Assembly: GCF_002284535.1 (NCBI RefSeq)
Contig: NZ_NPKH01000016.1
Span: 248,001 to 312,000 of the forward strand
Direction of reading: 5' to 3'
Length of the DNA stretch: 64,000 bases
Source: Mesorhizobium wenxiniae
Lineage (GTDB): Bacteria > Pseudomonadota > Alphaproteobacteria > Rhizobiales > Rhizobiaceae
Each line of letters starts with the position of its first letter. Position 1 is the stretch's first letter. A program made the position numbers and the translations under genes. The notes under the pieces were generated by a model that saw only the letters and a list, made by a program, of their open reading frames with translations, was not told the DNA's origin and did no database searches. This document shows, piece by piece, positions 27,673 through 39,456 of the stretch.

Positions 27673-27870
27673 GGGGTTCCTGTTATGTTCTACTCAAGTG
27701 GCCGCCGAGCCGCAAGTCTTTTTGCCATCGCTTTTTCTTAATCGATTGTAGAAGCCGGCTGGCTTTGCCGACGCTTGCCTTTCGCACTGCAGCATCATAT
27801 CGCTCGGATGGGACACGGCGAAATTTCGGCTTCGCCAATCTTTTCAATCTCCTGCAACCGGAGAGCAAGC

Positions 27871-30549
<2,679 letters not shown>

Positions 30550-30617
30550 AGGGCACGACGCTGGCCGTGACCGTTCCACCGGATGATCGGTAAGGACAGG
30601 TCTCGAGCCGTCCCCGC

Positions 30618-31007
30618 TCAGGCTGGTTTGGCTTCGATCGTCACCTTGTTGGGATAGAACGCGCCGTGATCGCGGATTTCGATCATCTCGTCGAAAGGCT
30701 GCTCATAGGCCCACATCGCATCCTTGCCTGCTTCCGCGGCAGGCAGCACGCTCCAATAGCTCGCATCGCCCTTGTATGGGCAATGAGTCGACAATTCCGT
30801 CTTGCGAAGCTGGTCGAAATCGATGTCTTCGAATGGAATGTAGAGGACCCGGGGGTAGGGGGATTCGGTCAACACCTTGGCCCTCTTAGACGAGGCGATG
30901 ACCGCGTCGCCGGCGCGTACGGTCACAGTTCCGATGTAGGGCTCGACAGTGATCACTTTACCCGGGTTGCGTTGAAAGCCGGGTGACGGATTGGCGATCT
31001 GGTCCAT
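30618..31007 (-). CDS. DUF427 domain protein
   Basis: This 129-residue cytoplasmic protein has the DUF427 signature: RVLYIPFEDIDF and STHCPYKGDASYW, ending with an acidic-aromatic strand (FYPNKVTIEA). These small beta-rich proteins are widespread in actinobacteria and rhizobia, often beside oxidoreductases, and mostly lack an assigned role. I start at MDQIANP; an in-frame ATG six codons upstream (31025) is less likely. It is convergent with ppdK. Confidence 0.82.
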   Translation of the reverse strand: MDQIANPSPGFQRNPGKVITVEPYIGTVTVRAGDAVIASSKRAKVLTESPYPRVLYIPFEDIDFDQLRKTELSTHCPYKGDASYWSVLPAAEAGKDAMWAYEQPFDEMIEIRDHGAFYPNKVTIEAKPA

Positions 31008-31026
31008 GACGGGTTCTCCTTGCACG

Positions 31027-31135
31027 ACCTAATGCATGTCGCTCAAAAGTGCGCAGCGGTTTTGGGATAACGACATGCATAGAAATAAGGACTTAAAGCG
31101 CGTCGCGTGAAGTCCTTTGACGCGACGCACTTTAA
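31027..31135. repeat. Mesorhizobium-type double-hairpin intergenic repeat, copy 1
   Basis: The first hairpin has arms ATGCATGTCG/CGACATGCAT around a loop with internal CAAAA/TTTTG pairing. The second has arms TTAAAGCGCGTCGC/GCGACGCACTTTAA with one mismatch. The second copy lies at 40389-40495 and differs at a few positions, mostly in loops. This copy sits between the starts of two minus-strand genes. It is a small non-autonomous palindromic repeat, not a gene. Confidence 0.9.
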
Positions 31136-31244
31136 GGTGTGTCGGGCGTGCGCGCCGCGCAAGGCCGCCGTCGAATACGGGACTCAAAAACCATCGCCCT
31201 CGGCGCAGGCAGATCTCTCGTCAAACGGCCTTGCCGTTGACCGA

Positions 31245-31601
31245 TCAGGCGGCAGCCTGAAACGCATCCAACAGCCCGGCATAGGCGGCGGCGATACCGG
31301 CAACCGGATTGGTGCTTCTCGACGCGGTTTCGACCTTGAGTGCACCACCGCCGGTCGGCAGGGTAAGAAGCAGGAACTGGCGGTTGCCGCCATCGCCGAC
31401 GCAAGCCGCGGCGACGTGCTGGCCTTCGCCTTCGTTCTGAACGCACATCTTGAACAGCAGCGTGCCGCCGACCGCCTCAAGCGCGCCGCCGACAACTTCG
31501 ACGAATTCGTCTTCGGAAACGGTTTTGGCGTCCGGCACCAGATCGGCCAGGCTTTCGGCGAGCGTATCTTCGAGAGTTTTGTCTTCGAGCTGCGCGTCCA
31601 T
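31245..31601 (-). CDS. conserved hypothetical protein, 118 residues
   Basis: This small acidic protein, rich in Ala and Gly, has no transmembrane segment or signal peptide. Its middle (TLLFKMCVQNEGEGQHVAAAC and RQFLLLTLPTGG in two strands) looks like an alpha/beta domain, flanked by an acidic N-terminal helix (LEDTLAESLADLVPD) and a C-terminal Ala-rich helix. I do not recognise a family. The start MDAQLED is chosen because GAGG lies seven bases upstream; a longer open frame to 31697 is less plausible. It is divergent from the acyl-CoA ligase. Confidence 0.65.
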   Translation of the reverse strand: MDAQLEDKTLEDTLAESLADLVPDAKTVSEDEFVEVVGGALEAVGGTLLFKMCVQNEGEGQHVAAACVGDGGNRQFLLLTLPTGGGALKVETASRSTNPVAGIAAAYAGLLDAFQAAA

Positions 31602-31777
31602 GCGAACCTCTTTCATTCGCCAATCGCACCCCTGCCCAATCAAAGTTAACGCCGACGATGGCCGGATTGTGGCGGTTTTCCCTGTCTTTTCGACCAATGC
31701 GCTGCTTCTGCCCGGTCATGGCTGGACAATATGCTTGTTCGTCCCACAATGGAACGAAAAACCAATGGGAGGAAAGA

Positions 31778-33406
31778 ATGCTCGGACTGATGCAGGAATG
31801 GCCGCTGCTTTGCCACAAGCTCATCGACAACGCAGCCAGGCAGCACGGCGAACGCGAGATCGTGTCGCGCTCGATCGAGGGCCCTATCGTCCGGACCACT
31901 TACGCCGAAATTCATCGCCGCGCCCTGCGGGTCGCTGAGCGGCTCGAGCGTGATGGCTTTGGGCTTGGCGACCGCATCGCCACTTTGGCCTGGAATACGG
32001 CGCACCACATCGAAGCCTGGTACGGCATCATGGGTGTCGGCGCGATCTATCACACGCTCAATCCGCGCCTGTTTCCCGAGCAGATCGTCTGGATCATGAA
32101 CAATGCCGAAGATAAGGCGATCTTCGTCGATCTGACATTCATGCCGCTGCTTGAAAAGATCGCCGGCGCCGTCAAATCGCTGAGAAAAGTGGTCGTGCTG
32201 ACCGACAAGGCGCACATGCCGCAAACGGTGCTGCCGAACGTCGTTGCCTATGAGGAATGGCTTGGCGAAGCCGACGGCGCCTTCACCTGGAAGACGTTCG
32301 ATGAAAACACCGCCGCCGGCATGTGCTACACCTCGGGCACGACAGGCGATCCGAAAGGCGTCCTCTACAGCCATCGCTCGAACGTGCTGCACGCCATGAT
32401 CGCCGCGATGCCCGACGCGATGGGGCTCTCGTCGCGCGACACAATACTGCCGGTCGTGCCGATGTTCCACGCCAACGCCTGGGGTCTTGGCCAGAGCGCG
32501 CCGATGATCGGCGCCAAGCTGGTCATGCCTGGCTGCAAGATGGACGGCGCCTCGATCTATGAGTTGCTCGACACCGAAAGGGTGACGTTCAGCGCCGCGG
32601 TGCCGACAGTCTGGCTGATGCTGCTTCAGCATCTGGAGGAGACCGGCAAACAACTTCCCTATCTGAAGAAGGTCGTCATCGGCGGCTCGTCCTGCCCGCG
32701 TGCGATCACAACGAAGTTCCAGGACAATTACGATGTTGAGGTCATCCATGCATGGGGCATGACCGAAATGTCTCCGCTCGGCACGCTGTGTACCATGAAG
32801 CCGGACTATGCCGGGCTTGAGGGCGAAGCCCGGCTCGACGTCCAGAGCAAGCAGGGCTATCCGCCTTTCGGCGTCGAAATGAAGGTGACCGACGACGACG
32901 ACAAGGAGCTGCCATGGGACGGCAAGACATTCGGACGCTTGAAGGTCCGCGGACCGGCTGTCGCGCGTGCCTATTATGGCGGCATCGGATCCGAACAGTT
33001 CGATGAAGAAGGCTGGTTCGATACCGGTGATGTCGCCCATATCGACCCAAGTGGCTACATGCAGATCACCGATCGTGCCAAGGACGTCATCAAGTCGGGC
33101 GGCGAATGGATTTCGACCATCGAGCTCGAGAATCTCGCAGTCGGTCATCCGGATGTGGCGGAGGCGGCCGCCATCGGCATCCAACATTCGAAATGGGGCG
33201 AACGGCCGTTGCTCGTCGTCGTCCGCAAGCCGGGCCGGGAGCCGACCAAGATGGATATCCTCGCTTTCATGGATGGCAAGGTGGCGAAGTGGTGGATGCC
33301 GGATGACGTCGCCTTTGTCGACGAAATTCCCCACACCGCCACCGGCAAGATCCAGAAGACCACCTTGCGCCGGCAATTCAGGGACTATCGTCTGCCGACG
33401 GATTAA
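31778..33406 (+). CDS. long/medium-chain fatty acid-CoA ligase
   Basis: This 542-residue ANL-superfamily adenylating enzyme activates a fatty acid via acyl-AMP to acyl-CoA. The A3 P-loop YTSGTTGDPKG, the A5 motif HAWGMTEMSP, the A7 GWFDTGDVA and the C-terminal Lys of TATGKIQKTTLRR are all present. The sequence resembles the FadD-like ligases of alphaproteobacteria with NAW in VPMFHANAWG. The start is ATG MLGLMQEW, preceded by GGAGG; the upstream extension is not coding. It could feed beta-oxidation or lipid recycling. Confidence 0.9.
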   Translation: MLGLMQEWPLLCHKLIDNAARQHGEREIVSRSIEGPIVRTTYAEIHRRALRVAERLERDGFGLGDRIATLAWNTAHHIEAWYGIMGVGAIYHTLNPRLFPEQIVWIMNNAEDKAIFVDLTFMPLLEKIAGAVKSLRKVVVLTDKAHMPQTVLPNVVAYEEWLGEADGAFTWKTFDENTAAGMCYTSGTTGDPKGVLYSHRSNVLHAMIAAMPDAMGLSSRDTILPVVPMFHANAWGLGQSAPMIGAKLVMPGCKMDGASIYELLDTERVTFSAAVPTVWLMLLQHLEETGKQLPYLKKVVIGGSSCPRAITTKFQDNYDVEVIHAWGMTEMSPLGTLCTMKPDYAGLEGEARLDVQSKQGYPPFGVEMKVTDDDDKELPWDGKTFGRLKVRGPAVARAYYGGIGSEQFDEEGWFDTGDVAHIDPSGYMQITDRAKDVIKSGGEWISTIELENLAVGHPDVAEAAAIGIQHSKWGERPLLVVVRKPGREPTKMDILAFMDGKVAKWWMPDDVAFVDEIPHTATGKIQKTTLRRQFRDYRLPTD

Positions 33407-33472
33407 CTGAGATGCTGTCTTTCTCCTTCCAGCCGCCGCTAAACGGCGCTAAACGCTCGTTCGGGTGGAGCA

Positions 33473-34267
33473 GTGCAGAAAACAATGGAAATTCCCGGGC
33501 GACAGACGTCGAAGGCGGCCGGCTGGTCGCGGCGGACAGGCGCTTTTTCGGCGGTCCTGCTCCTGACCGTTCTCCTCGGCCACCGATATGAGCTTGTTGA
33601 AACGCCGGCCTTCCTTTGGGTGCTCGGTATTGTCGCGCTGCTTGCCGCCTTTGCGCTGTTGTTCGCCGGATTTGCCTTTTCGAGACTGTGGAATTTCGGC
33701 GACCGTGGCGGTCGCGATCTCACCGTCGGCACGGTGCTGGCACTGTTGGTGCTTGCTCCCTTTGGTATTGCTGCCTACTGGGCAGCGACTTCTCCGCCGC
33801 TCAGGGACATCTCGACGGATTTCGACGATCCGCCGGTGCTCGACACCAGCACCCGGACCGGGAACATGAACGCGCTTTCGCCACCGACCCCGGGCGAGCA
33901 GCGTCTGCAGACCGAGACCTATCCGCTTGTCACCGGACGCAGCTACAACCTGCCTTTCGATCGGGTTCTGGAAGCAGTCGAAACCGTGCTCGATCGTCGG
34001 GATTGGCAGCTAACGGCGCCGTTTCCCCGTGCGATCGGGCAAAGCGAGGTGACGATCAGCGCGCTGGCCAAGAGCTTCATCCTCAGCCTTCCCACCGACG
34101 TCGCCATCCGCGTGACCGACGATGGCGATACGGTCATCGTCGACATGCGTTCGGCCTCGCGTTACGGCCGCTACGACCTTGGCGACAATGCGGCCCGCAT
34201 CGTGGATTTCCTTGCCGAGCTGGATCGGGAAGTCGCCGGCCAGGTCGGCACGGCTCCGGCCGAGTGA
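33473..34267 (+). CDS. DUF1499 membrane protein
   Basis: This 264-residue protein has three hydrophobic segments in the N-terminal 110 residues (about 25-40, 45-70 and 83-105) and then a soluble C-terminal DUF1499 domain containing PLVTGRSYNLPFDRVLEAV and SASRYGRYDLGDNAARI. The function of DUF1499 is unknown. Start assignment is uncertain: GTG 33473 has no strong ribosome site and MEIPGRQ at 33485 is an alternative. It follows the acyl-CoA ligase by 66 bases on the same strand. Confidence 0.8.
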   Translation: MQKTMEIPGRQTSKAAGWSRRTGAFSAVLLLTVLLGHRYELVETPAFLWVLGIVALLAAFALLFAGFAFSRLWNFGDRGGRDLTVGTVLALLVLAPFGIAAYWAATSPPLRDISTDFDDPPVLDTSTRTGNMNALSPPTPGEQRLQTETYPLVTGRSYNLPFDRVLEAVETVLDRRDWQLTAPFPRAIGQSEVTISALAKSFILSLPTDVAIRVTDDGDTVIVDMRSASRYGRYDLGDNAARIVDFLAELDREVAGQVGTAPAE

Positions 34268-34469
34268 TGTCCAGAGCATCTTGCAGCCAAGCGGTATCGC
34301 TCGGCGCCACAGAAACGCGGCTAATACAATCACGGGTTGCCGGAGACCATTCGACTTGTCTCGCCAGTCGCCTTGCATACATAAGCCGGCCCCCTGCAGT
34401 CGAAACGTATGTGCTCCGCTCGACGGGACGGTTGCGGGATTGCGGCGATCGGTTGCGCCGTGAAGCAGA

Positions 34470-35468
34470 CTACTCGCCAGGGTCGAAGTCACCCTTTAGC
34501 AAGATTGTCTCCACCGGCCCCAGCGGATTAATGATCCGGCTCTCCAGGACTTCGATGAGTTTGCGTCCGGCCCCCGCCATGTCCACGGAATGAACTCCAA
34601 TCTTCGCCGGCAGGAAGCGTGCCAGCTGCGTGCTGTCACGCGTGACAATGTGGACGTCGCTCCCCGGCGCAAGGCCTCTTCTGCCAAGAGCGTGTAGCGC
34701 CCCTAGAAGGCCCAGTTCGTTGGCGCATGCCAAGCCTGTCGGTGGATCTGAACAAGACAGCAAGCGATCGAACCAGGCTGCGCTCGATTCCATGGTGAAC
34801 ATGCCATGACCGATCAGCGATTGGTCGATCGGAATACCGGCCTCGGCCATTGCCCTTCCATACCCGGCAAGACGCATGGCACTCGCCTGATCCTCCGGAA
34901 CCAGCAGTTGCAGTGCAATGCGTCGACAGCCCTTATCCATGAGCCGTCGGGTTGCCTCGTAGGCAATCTGTTCGTTGTCGACATCGACATAGGGATACGG
35001 GGCATCCAGGTCGGTTCTTCCAAACGCGACGAATGGCATGCGTCTATCCAGCAGCAGCGTGACGCGCGGATCACCCGACACCAACCGCGTGATGATCAGG
35101 CCGTCCGTGCTGCGCGCCTGAAGCTGCCGCTGCACACTCTCGACGGGATCGTCGTCGGGAGTGGTGGAATAGATGGACAGACTATACCCAGCTTGCCGCG
35201 CCGCCAGCGTCATGCCTTCGATCAAAGGAAGCTTCAACAGATCGGACAGATGGTCTCGTGTCTCCATCGGGAGTATTGCCGTCAGCGTCAGCGTTCGACC
35301 GGTTTTGAGCGCACGACCATGATGATTTGGTAGATAGCCGACCCGCTTAGCCGCCTCCTTGACGCGGGCTATGGTCGAGGGCTGCACTTCCGGCCCATCC
35401 TTCAGAGCGCGGGACACCGTGGTCACCGACAGGGAAAGTTCCGCCGCGATCTGCTTTAGATTGGCCAT
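34470..35468 (-). CDS. LacI-family transcriptional repressor
   Basis: This 332-residue regulator has an N-terminal HTH with hinge (MANLKQIAAELSLSVTTVSRALK, split by its turn), followed by a periplasmic-binding-protein-like effector domain. SVTTVSRAL is the recognition helix and LPNHHGRALKTGRT the hinge. It is divergent from a polyamine-type ABC importer. Two TAACGTTA-cored palindromes lie in the 197 bases between them, one near its own start and one in front of the importer, so it likely represses both. The effector is presumably the imported compound or its product. Confidence 0.9.
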   Translation of the reverse strand: MANLKQIAAELSLSVTTVSRALKDGPEVQPSTIARVKEAAKRVGYLPNHHGRALKTGRTLTLTAILPMETRDHLSDLLKLPLIEGMTLAARQAGYSLSIYSTTPDDDPVESVQRQLQARSTDGLIITRLVSGDPRVTLLLDRRMPFVAFGRTDLDAPYPYVDVDNEQIAYEATRRLMDKGCRRIALQLLVPEDQASAMRLAGYGRAMAEAGIPIDQSLIGHGMFTMESSAAWFDRLLSCSDPPTGLACANELGLLGALHALGRRGLAPGSDVHIVTRDSTQLARFLPAKIGVHSVDMAGAGRKLIEVLESRIINPLGPVETILLKGDFDPGE

Positions 35469-35513
35469 TGTTCGCCCGACTTCATTTGCGAAAGCGCCGG
35501 CTGATTGCTGACC

Positions 35514-35529
35514 GCCATAACGTTACCGG
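35514..35529. promoter_or_regulatory. LacI-type operator half-match near repressor start
   Basis: GCCATAACGTTACCGG, with perfect core TAACGTTA at 35518-35525, lies about 50 bases upstream of the repressor ATG (on the minus strand). It shares its core with the perfect palindrome at 35594-35611, which supports autoregulation. Confidence 0.5.
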
Positions 35530-35593
35530 ATTCGACATCCCGGTCAATCCAAACTGCCATAGGAAGCAGCTTGACTCTGGCGCATTCAGATGC

Positions 35594-35611
35594 AATCGTA
35601 ACGTTACGATT
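35594..35611. promoter_or_regulatory. perfect 18-bp LacI-type operator in front of the importer
   Basis: AATCGTAACGTTACGATT is a perfect palindrome with the central CG typical of LacI-family operators. It begins 17 bases after a TTGACT (35571-35576), so it would cover the -10 region of the importer promoter. It ends 54 bases before the binding-protein ATG. Confidence 0.75.
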
Positions 35612-35665
35612 ACAAATAAAAGGCCATTTCGAGCAACATTTGATAAAAGTTGGGGAGGAGAACCT

Positions 35666-36706
35666 ATGTCTTGGCTACGCATTTCCCTTGCAGCATTCGC
35701 AATCTCGGCTGCCTTGCCCGTCCATGCGCAAACAGTCACCATCACGACCGCAGGTGGCGATTATGGCAACGCCATGAAAGAGGCCATGTGGGGCCCGGCT
35801 GCAAAAGAGCTCGGCTATGATGTCCGCGAGGAGACCCAGAGCGACGGCCTGGCCGCGTTGAAGATGCAGGTCACTTCGGGTGCGGTAGCGACCGACGTCA
35901 TTCACCTGGGCTCACCGGAAGGGGCCCAGGCGGCCGCTCAGTCGCTGCTGGAGCCGCTCGACTACATGATCATCGATCCCAAATCCGTGCCGGACGGCGC
36001 AAAGTCCGACTACTGCTATCCGTTCGATTCCTATGGCACCGTCATGTCGTGGAACACCAAGACCTATGGCGAGAACCCGCCCAAGACCTGGGCGGAATTC
36101 TGGGACGTTGCCAAATTCTCGGGCCGCCGCGCGTTGCGCGCCAATGCGCAAGACTCGATCGAGATCGCGCTTCTCTCCGATGGCGTGGCGCCGGCGGACG
36201 TCTATTCCGTGCTCAGCACGCCGGAAGGTCTGGAGCGCGCCATCAAGCGGCTTGAAGCAATCAAACCACATGTCGCCGTGTGGTGGACCTCGGGAGCTCA
36301 GTCCGCCCAGTTGCTGAAAGACGGTGAGGCGGATCTGGTCGTCACCTGGAACGGACGGGCAGAGACTGTGAAAGCAGATGGCGGCGCGGCTGACTACACG
36401 TTCAAGGGGTCGGTCATCGGCACGGACTGCCTTGGAGTGCCGAAGGGAGCGCCGAACAAGGAAGCCGCCATGAAGCTCATCGCAGCGATGACGCAGCCCG
36501 CGCGAGTTGCGAAGCTGACCGATTTCATTGCCTATGGCCCGGTCAATCCTGCGGCATATGAGGGTGGCCTCATTCCCGAGGATCGCCTGAAGGCGCTTGC
36601 GACCGCGCCCGAAAATGCCGGCACTTCGGTGTTTTCGAATTCAGAATGGTGGGTCAAGAACGGCGAGGCTGCCCAAAAAGCCTTCGATGAGATGATGAGC
36701 CGCTGA
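35666..36706 (+). CDS. spermidine/putrescine-type ABC substrate-binding protein
   Basis: This 346-residue periplasmic protein has a signal peptide ending ALPVHA. The mature domain is of the PotD/PotF class (extracellular solute-binding family 8/1): TITTAGGDYGNAMKEAMWGPA, CYPFDSYGTVMSWNTKTYGE and GPVNPAAYEGG are recognisable. The start ATG follows a strong GGGGAGGAG. Relatives in rhizobia transport polyamines, opines or other cationic amines, and nothing here fixes the ligand. It is first gene of a four-gene importer plus phosphorylase operon under a LacI-type operator. Confidence 0.9.
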   Translation: MSWLRISLAAFAISAALPVHAQTVTITTAGGDYGNAMKEAMWGPAAKELGYDVREETQSDGLAALKMQVTSGAVATDVIHLGSPEGAQAAAQSLLEPLDYMIIDPKSVPDGAKSDYCYPFDSYGTVMSWNTKTYGENPPKTWAEFWDVAKFSGRRALRANAQDSIEIALLSDGVAPADVYSVLSTPEGLERAIKRLEAIKPHVAVWWTSGAQSAQLLKDGEADLVVTWNGRAETVKADGGAADYTFKGSVIGTDCLGVPKGAPNKEAAMKLIAAMTQPARVAKLTDFIAYGPVNPAAYEGGLIPEDRLKALATAPENAGTSVFSNSEWWVKNGEAAQKAFDEMMSR

Positions 36707-36730
36707 GTCTCAGCTGCAAGGCTGGAGCAG

Positions 36731-37771
36731 ATGATGAAGTCGCTCCCGATCACCATCGACAGCGTCAGCAGGGCTTACGGGTCCTACGTCGCACTGGATG
36801 ATGTTTCGCTCGACATTCAAGCTGGCGAATTCCTCACGCTGCTCGGGCCATCGGGATCGGGCAAGACCACGTTACTGATGGCTCTGGCCGGTTTTGTCCG
36901 GCCGGATTCCGGTAAACTCTTGTTGGGCGATCGGGACATCACTCGCCTGGCGCCCAACAAACGGGACATCGGCATAGTGTTCCAGAATTACGCTTTGTTT
37001 CCCTACATGAATGTCCTGGCGAATGTCGCGTATCCGCTGGCGCTGCGCAAGACGCCCAGAGCGGAGGCGCGTCAGCGGGCGCTTGCCGCCTTGGCCCGCG
37101 TGAAGCTGGATGGTCTGGCGGAGCGCAATGTTGCCGCACTGTCCGGCGGCCAGCGCCAACGGGTGGCATTGGCGCGGGCAATCGTCTTCGAACCGCGCGT
37201 GATGCTGATGGACGAGCCGCTGTCGGCGCTTGACAAGAATCTGCGCGAAACCATGCAGTATGAGATCCGGCGCCTGCACGATGATCTGGCGATCACCACA
37301 ATCTACGTGACCCACGATCAGCGCGAAGCGCTGATTATGTCTGACCGGATTGCGGTGATGAACTCCGGCCGCATCCAGCAGATCGATACGCCGCAGCGGA
37401 TCTATGATCGTCCATCGACCCGCTTCGTCGCCGAGTTCATGGGCGAGGCTAACATTGTGGCGCCAGGCTCGGTGCGCAGGATCGACGGCGCCGAAGCGTC
37501 ACGCGAAACTCTGATGATTCGCGCCGAAAGCTTCCATCTTGATGCGAAGCTCGTCGGGGAAGACGGAGTGGCTCTCGAAGGAATACTGCGCGCCAAAGCG
37601 TTCCGCGGCGAGAACTGGCTTTTGACGCTGGCGCTCGACGGTGGGCAAGAGGTTCTTGTCTGCATTCCGGCAGCGCTGGCCAGCGGCTGCGCCAAGCTTG
37701 CCGCCGGTCAGCGGATGACCGCATATGCACCAGCGGCGAAGGTTCACGCGATACCGGGAGCGATGGCGTGA
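36731..37771 (+). CDS. spermidine/putrescine-type ABC transporter ATP-binding protein (PotA-like)
   Basis: This 346-residue ATPase has Walker A GPSGSGKTT (about 39-47), signature LSGGQRQRVALARA, Walker B VMLMDEPLSAL and a C-terminal TOBE/OB domain (about 250-345) as in PotA/FbpC. Two ATG codons adjoin; GGAG is three bases before the first and six before the second, so MKSLPIT (36734) may be the true start. Its stop overlaps the GTG start of the first permease (GTGA). Confidence 0.92.
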   Translation: MMKSLPITIDSVSRAYGSYVALDDVSLDIQAGEFLTLLGPSGSGKTTLLMALAGFVRPDSGKLLLGDRDITRLAPNKRDIGIVFQNYALFPYMNVLANVAYPLALRKTPRAEARQRALAALARVKLDGLAERNVAALSGGQRQRVALARAIVFEPRVMLMDEPLSALDKNLRETMQYEIRRLHDDLAITTIYVTHDQREALIMSDRIAVMNSGRIQQIDTPQRIYDRPSTRFVAEFMGEANIVAPGSVRRIDGAEASRETLMIRAESFHLDAKLVGEDGVALEGILRAKAFRGENWLLTLALDGGQEVLVCIPAALASGCAKLAAGQRMTAYAPAAKVHAIPGAMA

Positions 37772-38658
37772 CCGTCACTCCGGATCCAGCGCTCGTGGCG
37801 GATGCGCGCCGCGAGCGGCGGTTTTTTCTTTCGCTTTCGCTCCCGGCGCTGTTCATCGTTGGACTGGCGGCGATACTGCCCATCCTTTGGATCATCCGGC
37901 AATCTTTCCTGACCACAGGGGGTGAGTACACTGTCGGCAACTACGCGAAGGTACTTTCGAGCGGACTGACATGGTCGGCGCTCGTCACAACCCTTGAACT
38001 GTCCCTCGGTACGCTGGCGATCTGCATTCTTCTAGGCACCCCGCTGGCACTCGCTTTGGCCAGCGCCAGACCAAGGGTGGCCAACGTACTGATGGCCTTC
38101 GTCATGCTGCCATTGTGGACCGCTATCCTGGTGCGCACCTATGGCTGGCTCGTGCTCTTGCGGCGTGATGGCCTGATCAACGCGGCTTTGACCGGTTCGG
38201 GCCTGACAGCGGAGCCTTTGCCGCTGGTCTATAACTTCACCGGAACGCTGATCGGCATGGTTCACTACATGCTGCCGCTTTTTCTGCTGCCGGTTTATGC
38301 CGCGATGCGCGATATCGACCCAAACCTCATTCGCGCGGCAGCGAGCATGGGAGCCACACTCGGGCAGGTCATCCGCACCGTCATAATGCCACTTTCGGCC
38401 GGCGGCATCTTCTCGGGTTCGATCATCGTCCTCATCTATTCCATAGGTTTTTTCATCACGCCGGCAGTGCTTGGCGGCGGCAAGGTAAATCCTCTCTCTA
38501 CCCGGATCGAGCGTACGCTATCGACCTTTCAGGATTGGGGGTCGGCGAGCGTCCTTGGCATTCTGCTCCTCGTTCTCATGGCGCTGATCGGTGTGATGCT
38601 GCTGGCGGCACGCCGCCTGCTGGCTCAGAACACGGTGGAAGCCTCCGCCCATGCTTGA
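37768..38658 (+). CDS. ABC transporter permease, PotB-like
   Basis: This 296-residue permease has six predicted membrane helices. The cytoplasmic EAA-like loop is visible as RAAASMGATLGQVIRTVIMPLSAGG, with the Gly at the expected position. It starts at GTG overlapping the ATPase stop, and its end overlaps the second permease by eight bases, so translation is coupled through the importer. Confidence 0.9.
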   Translation: MTVTPDPALVADARRERRFFLSLSLPALFIVGLAAILPILWIIRQSFLTTGGEYTVGNYAKVLSSGLTWSALVTTLELSLGTLAICILLGTPLALALASARPRVANVLMAFVMLPLWTAILVRTYGWLVLLRRDGLINAALTGSGLTAEPLPLVYNFTGTLIGMVHYMLPLFLLPVYAAMRDIDPNLIRAAASMGATLGQVIRTVIMPLSAGGIFSGSIIVLIYSIGFFITPAVLGGGKVNPLSTRIERTLSTFQDWGSASVLGILLLVLMALIGVMLLAARRLLAQNTVEASAHA

Positions 38659-39442
38659 AGCCTATCCGCAAAACAGGCTCGCCCGCATTGTGCTCTGGAG
38701 CTTTGCCGCTCTTGTCATGGCATTTCTGATGTTGCCGACGCTCGTGGTGGTGCCGCTTTCGTTTTCGGCGTCGAATCTTCTCGAGTTTCCGCCGCACGCC
38801 TACTCGTTGCGCTGGTACGAGAACTTCTTCGGCTCGGCAACGTGGATGGCTGCACTGAGGACGAGCCTGACCCTTGGGACATTGACGGCGCTGATCGCGG
38901 TGCCTTTTGCGCTGCTCTCCTGCATTTCAATGAATCGGCTGGGCGGGAAGACCGCTGCGACCATCCAGAGCGTCCTGCTCACCCCCTCGATCACCCCAGG
39001 AATCCTGCTTGCGATCGGCCTCTTTTTCGTGCTGGCGGCACAACGTCTAGTCGGAACGTTGTTCGGTGTGCTGGTCGGACATGTGGTGCTGGCCGTTCCG
39101 GTGGCGTGCATTGTGTTGTTGCCCGCCCTGGCTCGCTTTGACTGGAACCAGGTTCAGGCGGCGCGTAGCCTCGGTGCGAACTGGGCCAGAGCTATTGGCG
39201 GAATAATCGTTCCGCAACTTCAGATCAGCTTGTTGTCGGCGACATTGATGGCCTTCCTGACGTCGCTCGACGAGTCTGTGATTTCGATCTTCCTTGCAAG
39301 TGGCCGCAACAGCACGATGCCGAAGCTCATGTTCCTGTCGCTGCGCGATCAGATCGATCCGACCATTGCAGCGATCTCGACATTGTGGACCGTTATTGTT
39401 GTGGTCGTCGTCCTGATCGTGGCCCTTCGCCAAAAATCCTGA
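38651..39442 (+). CDS. ABC transporter permease, PotC-like
   Basis: This 263-residue permease is the second membrane subunit of the polyamine-type importer. The EAA loop reads QAARSLGANWARAIGGIIVPQL. It overlaps the PotB-like gene and is followed by a nucleoside-phosphorylase homologue 14 bases later. SLTLGTLTALIAVPFALLSC is part of the conserved membrane core. Confidence 0.9.
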   Translation: MLEAYPQNRLARIVLWSFAALVMAFLMLPTLVVVPLSFSASNLLEFPPHAYSLRWYENFFGSATWMAALRTSLTLGTLTALIAVPFALLSCISMNRLGGKTAATIQSVLLTPSITPGILLAIGLFFVLAAQRLVGTLFGVLVGHVVLAVPVACIVLLPALARFDWNQVQAARSLGANWARAIGGIIVPQLQISLLSATLMAFLTSLDESVISIFLASGRNSTMPKLMFLSLRDQIDPTIAAISTLWTVIVVVVVLIVALRQKS

Positions 39443-39456
39443 ACGAGATTGGAAGC

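Noticed and set aside
31646..33376. 576-codon minus-strand frame opposite the acyl-CoA ligase
   Set aside because: It is antisense to a full-length ANL enzyme whose motifs are all intact; Arg/His/Asp-rich composition is typical of shadow frames.
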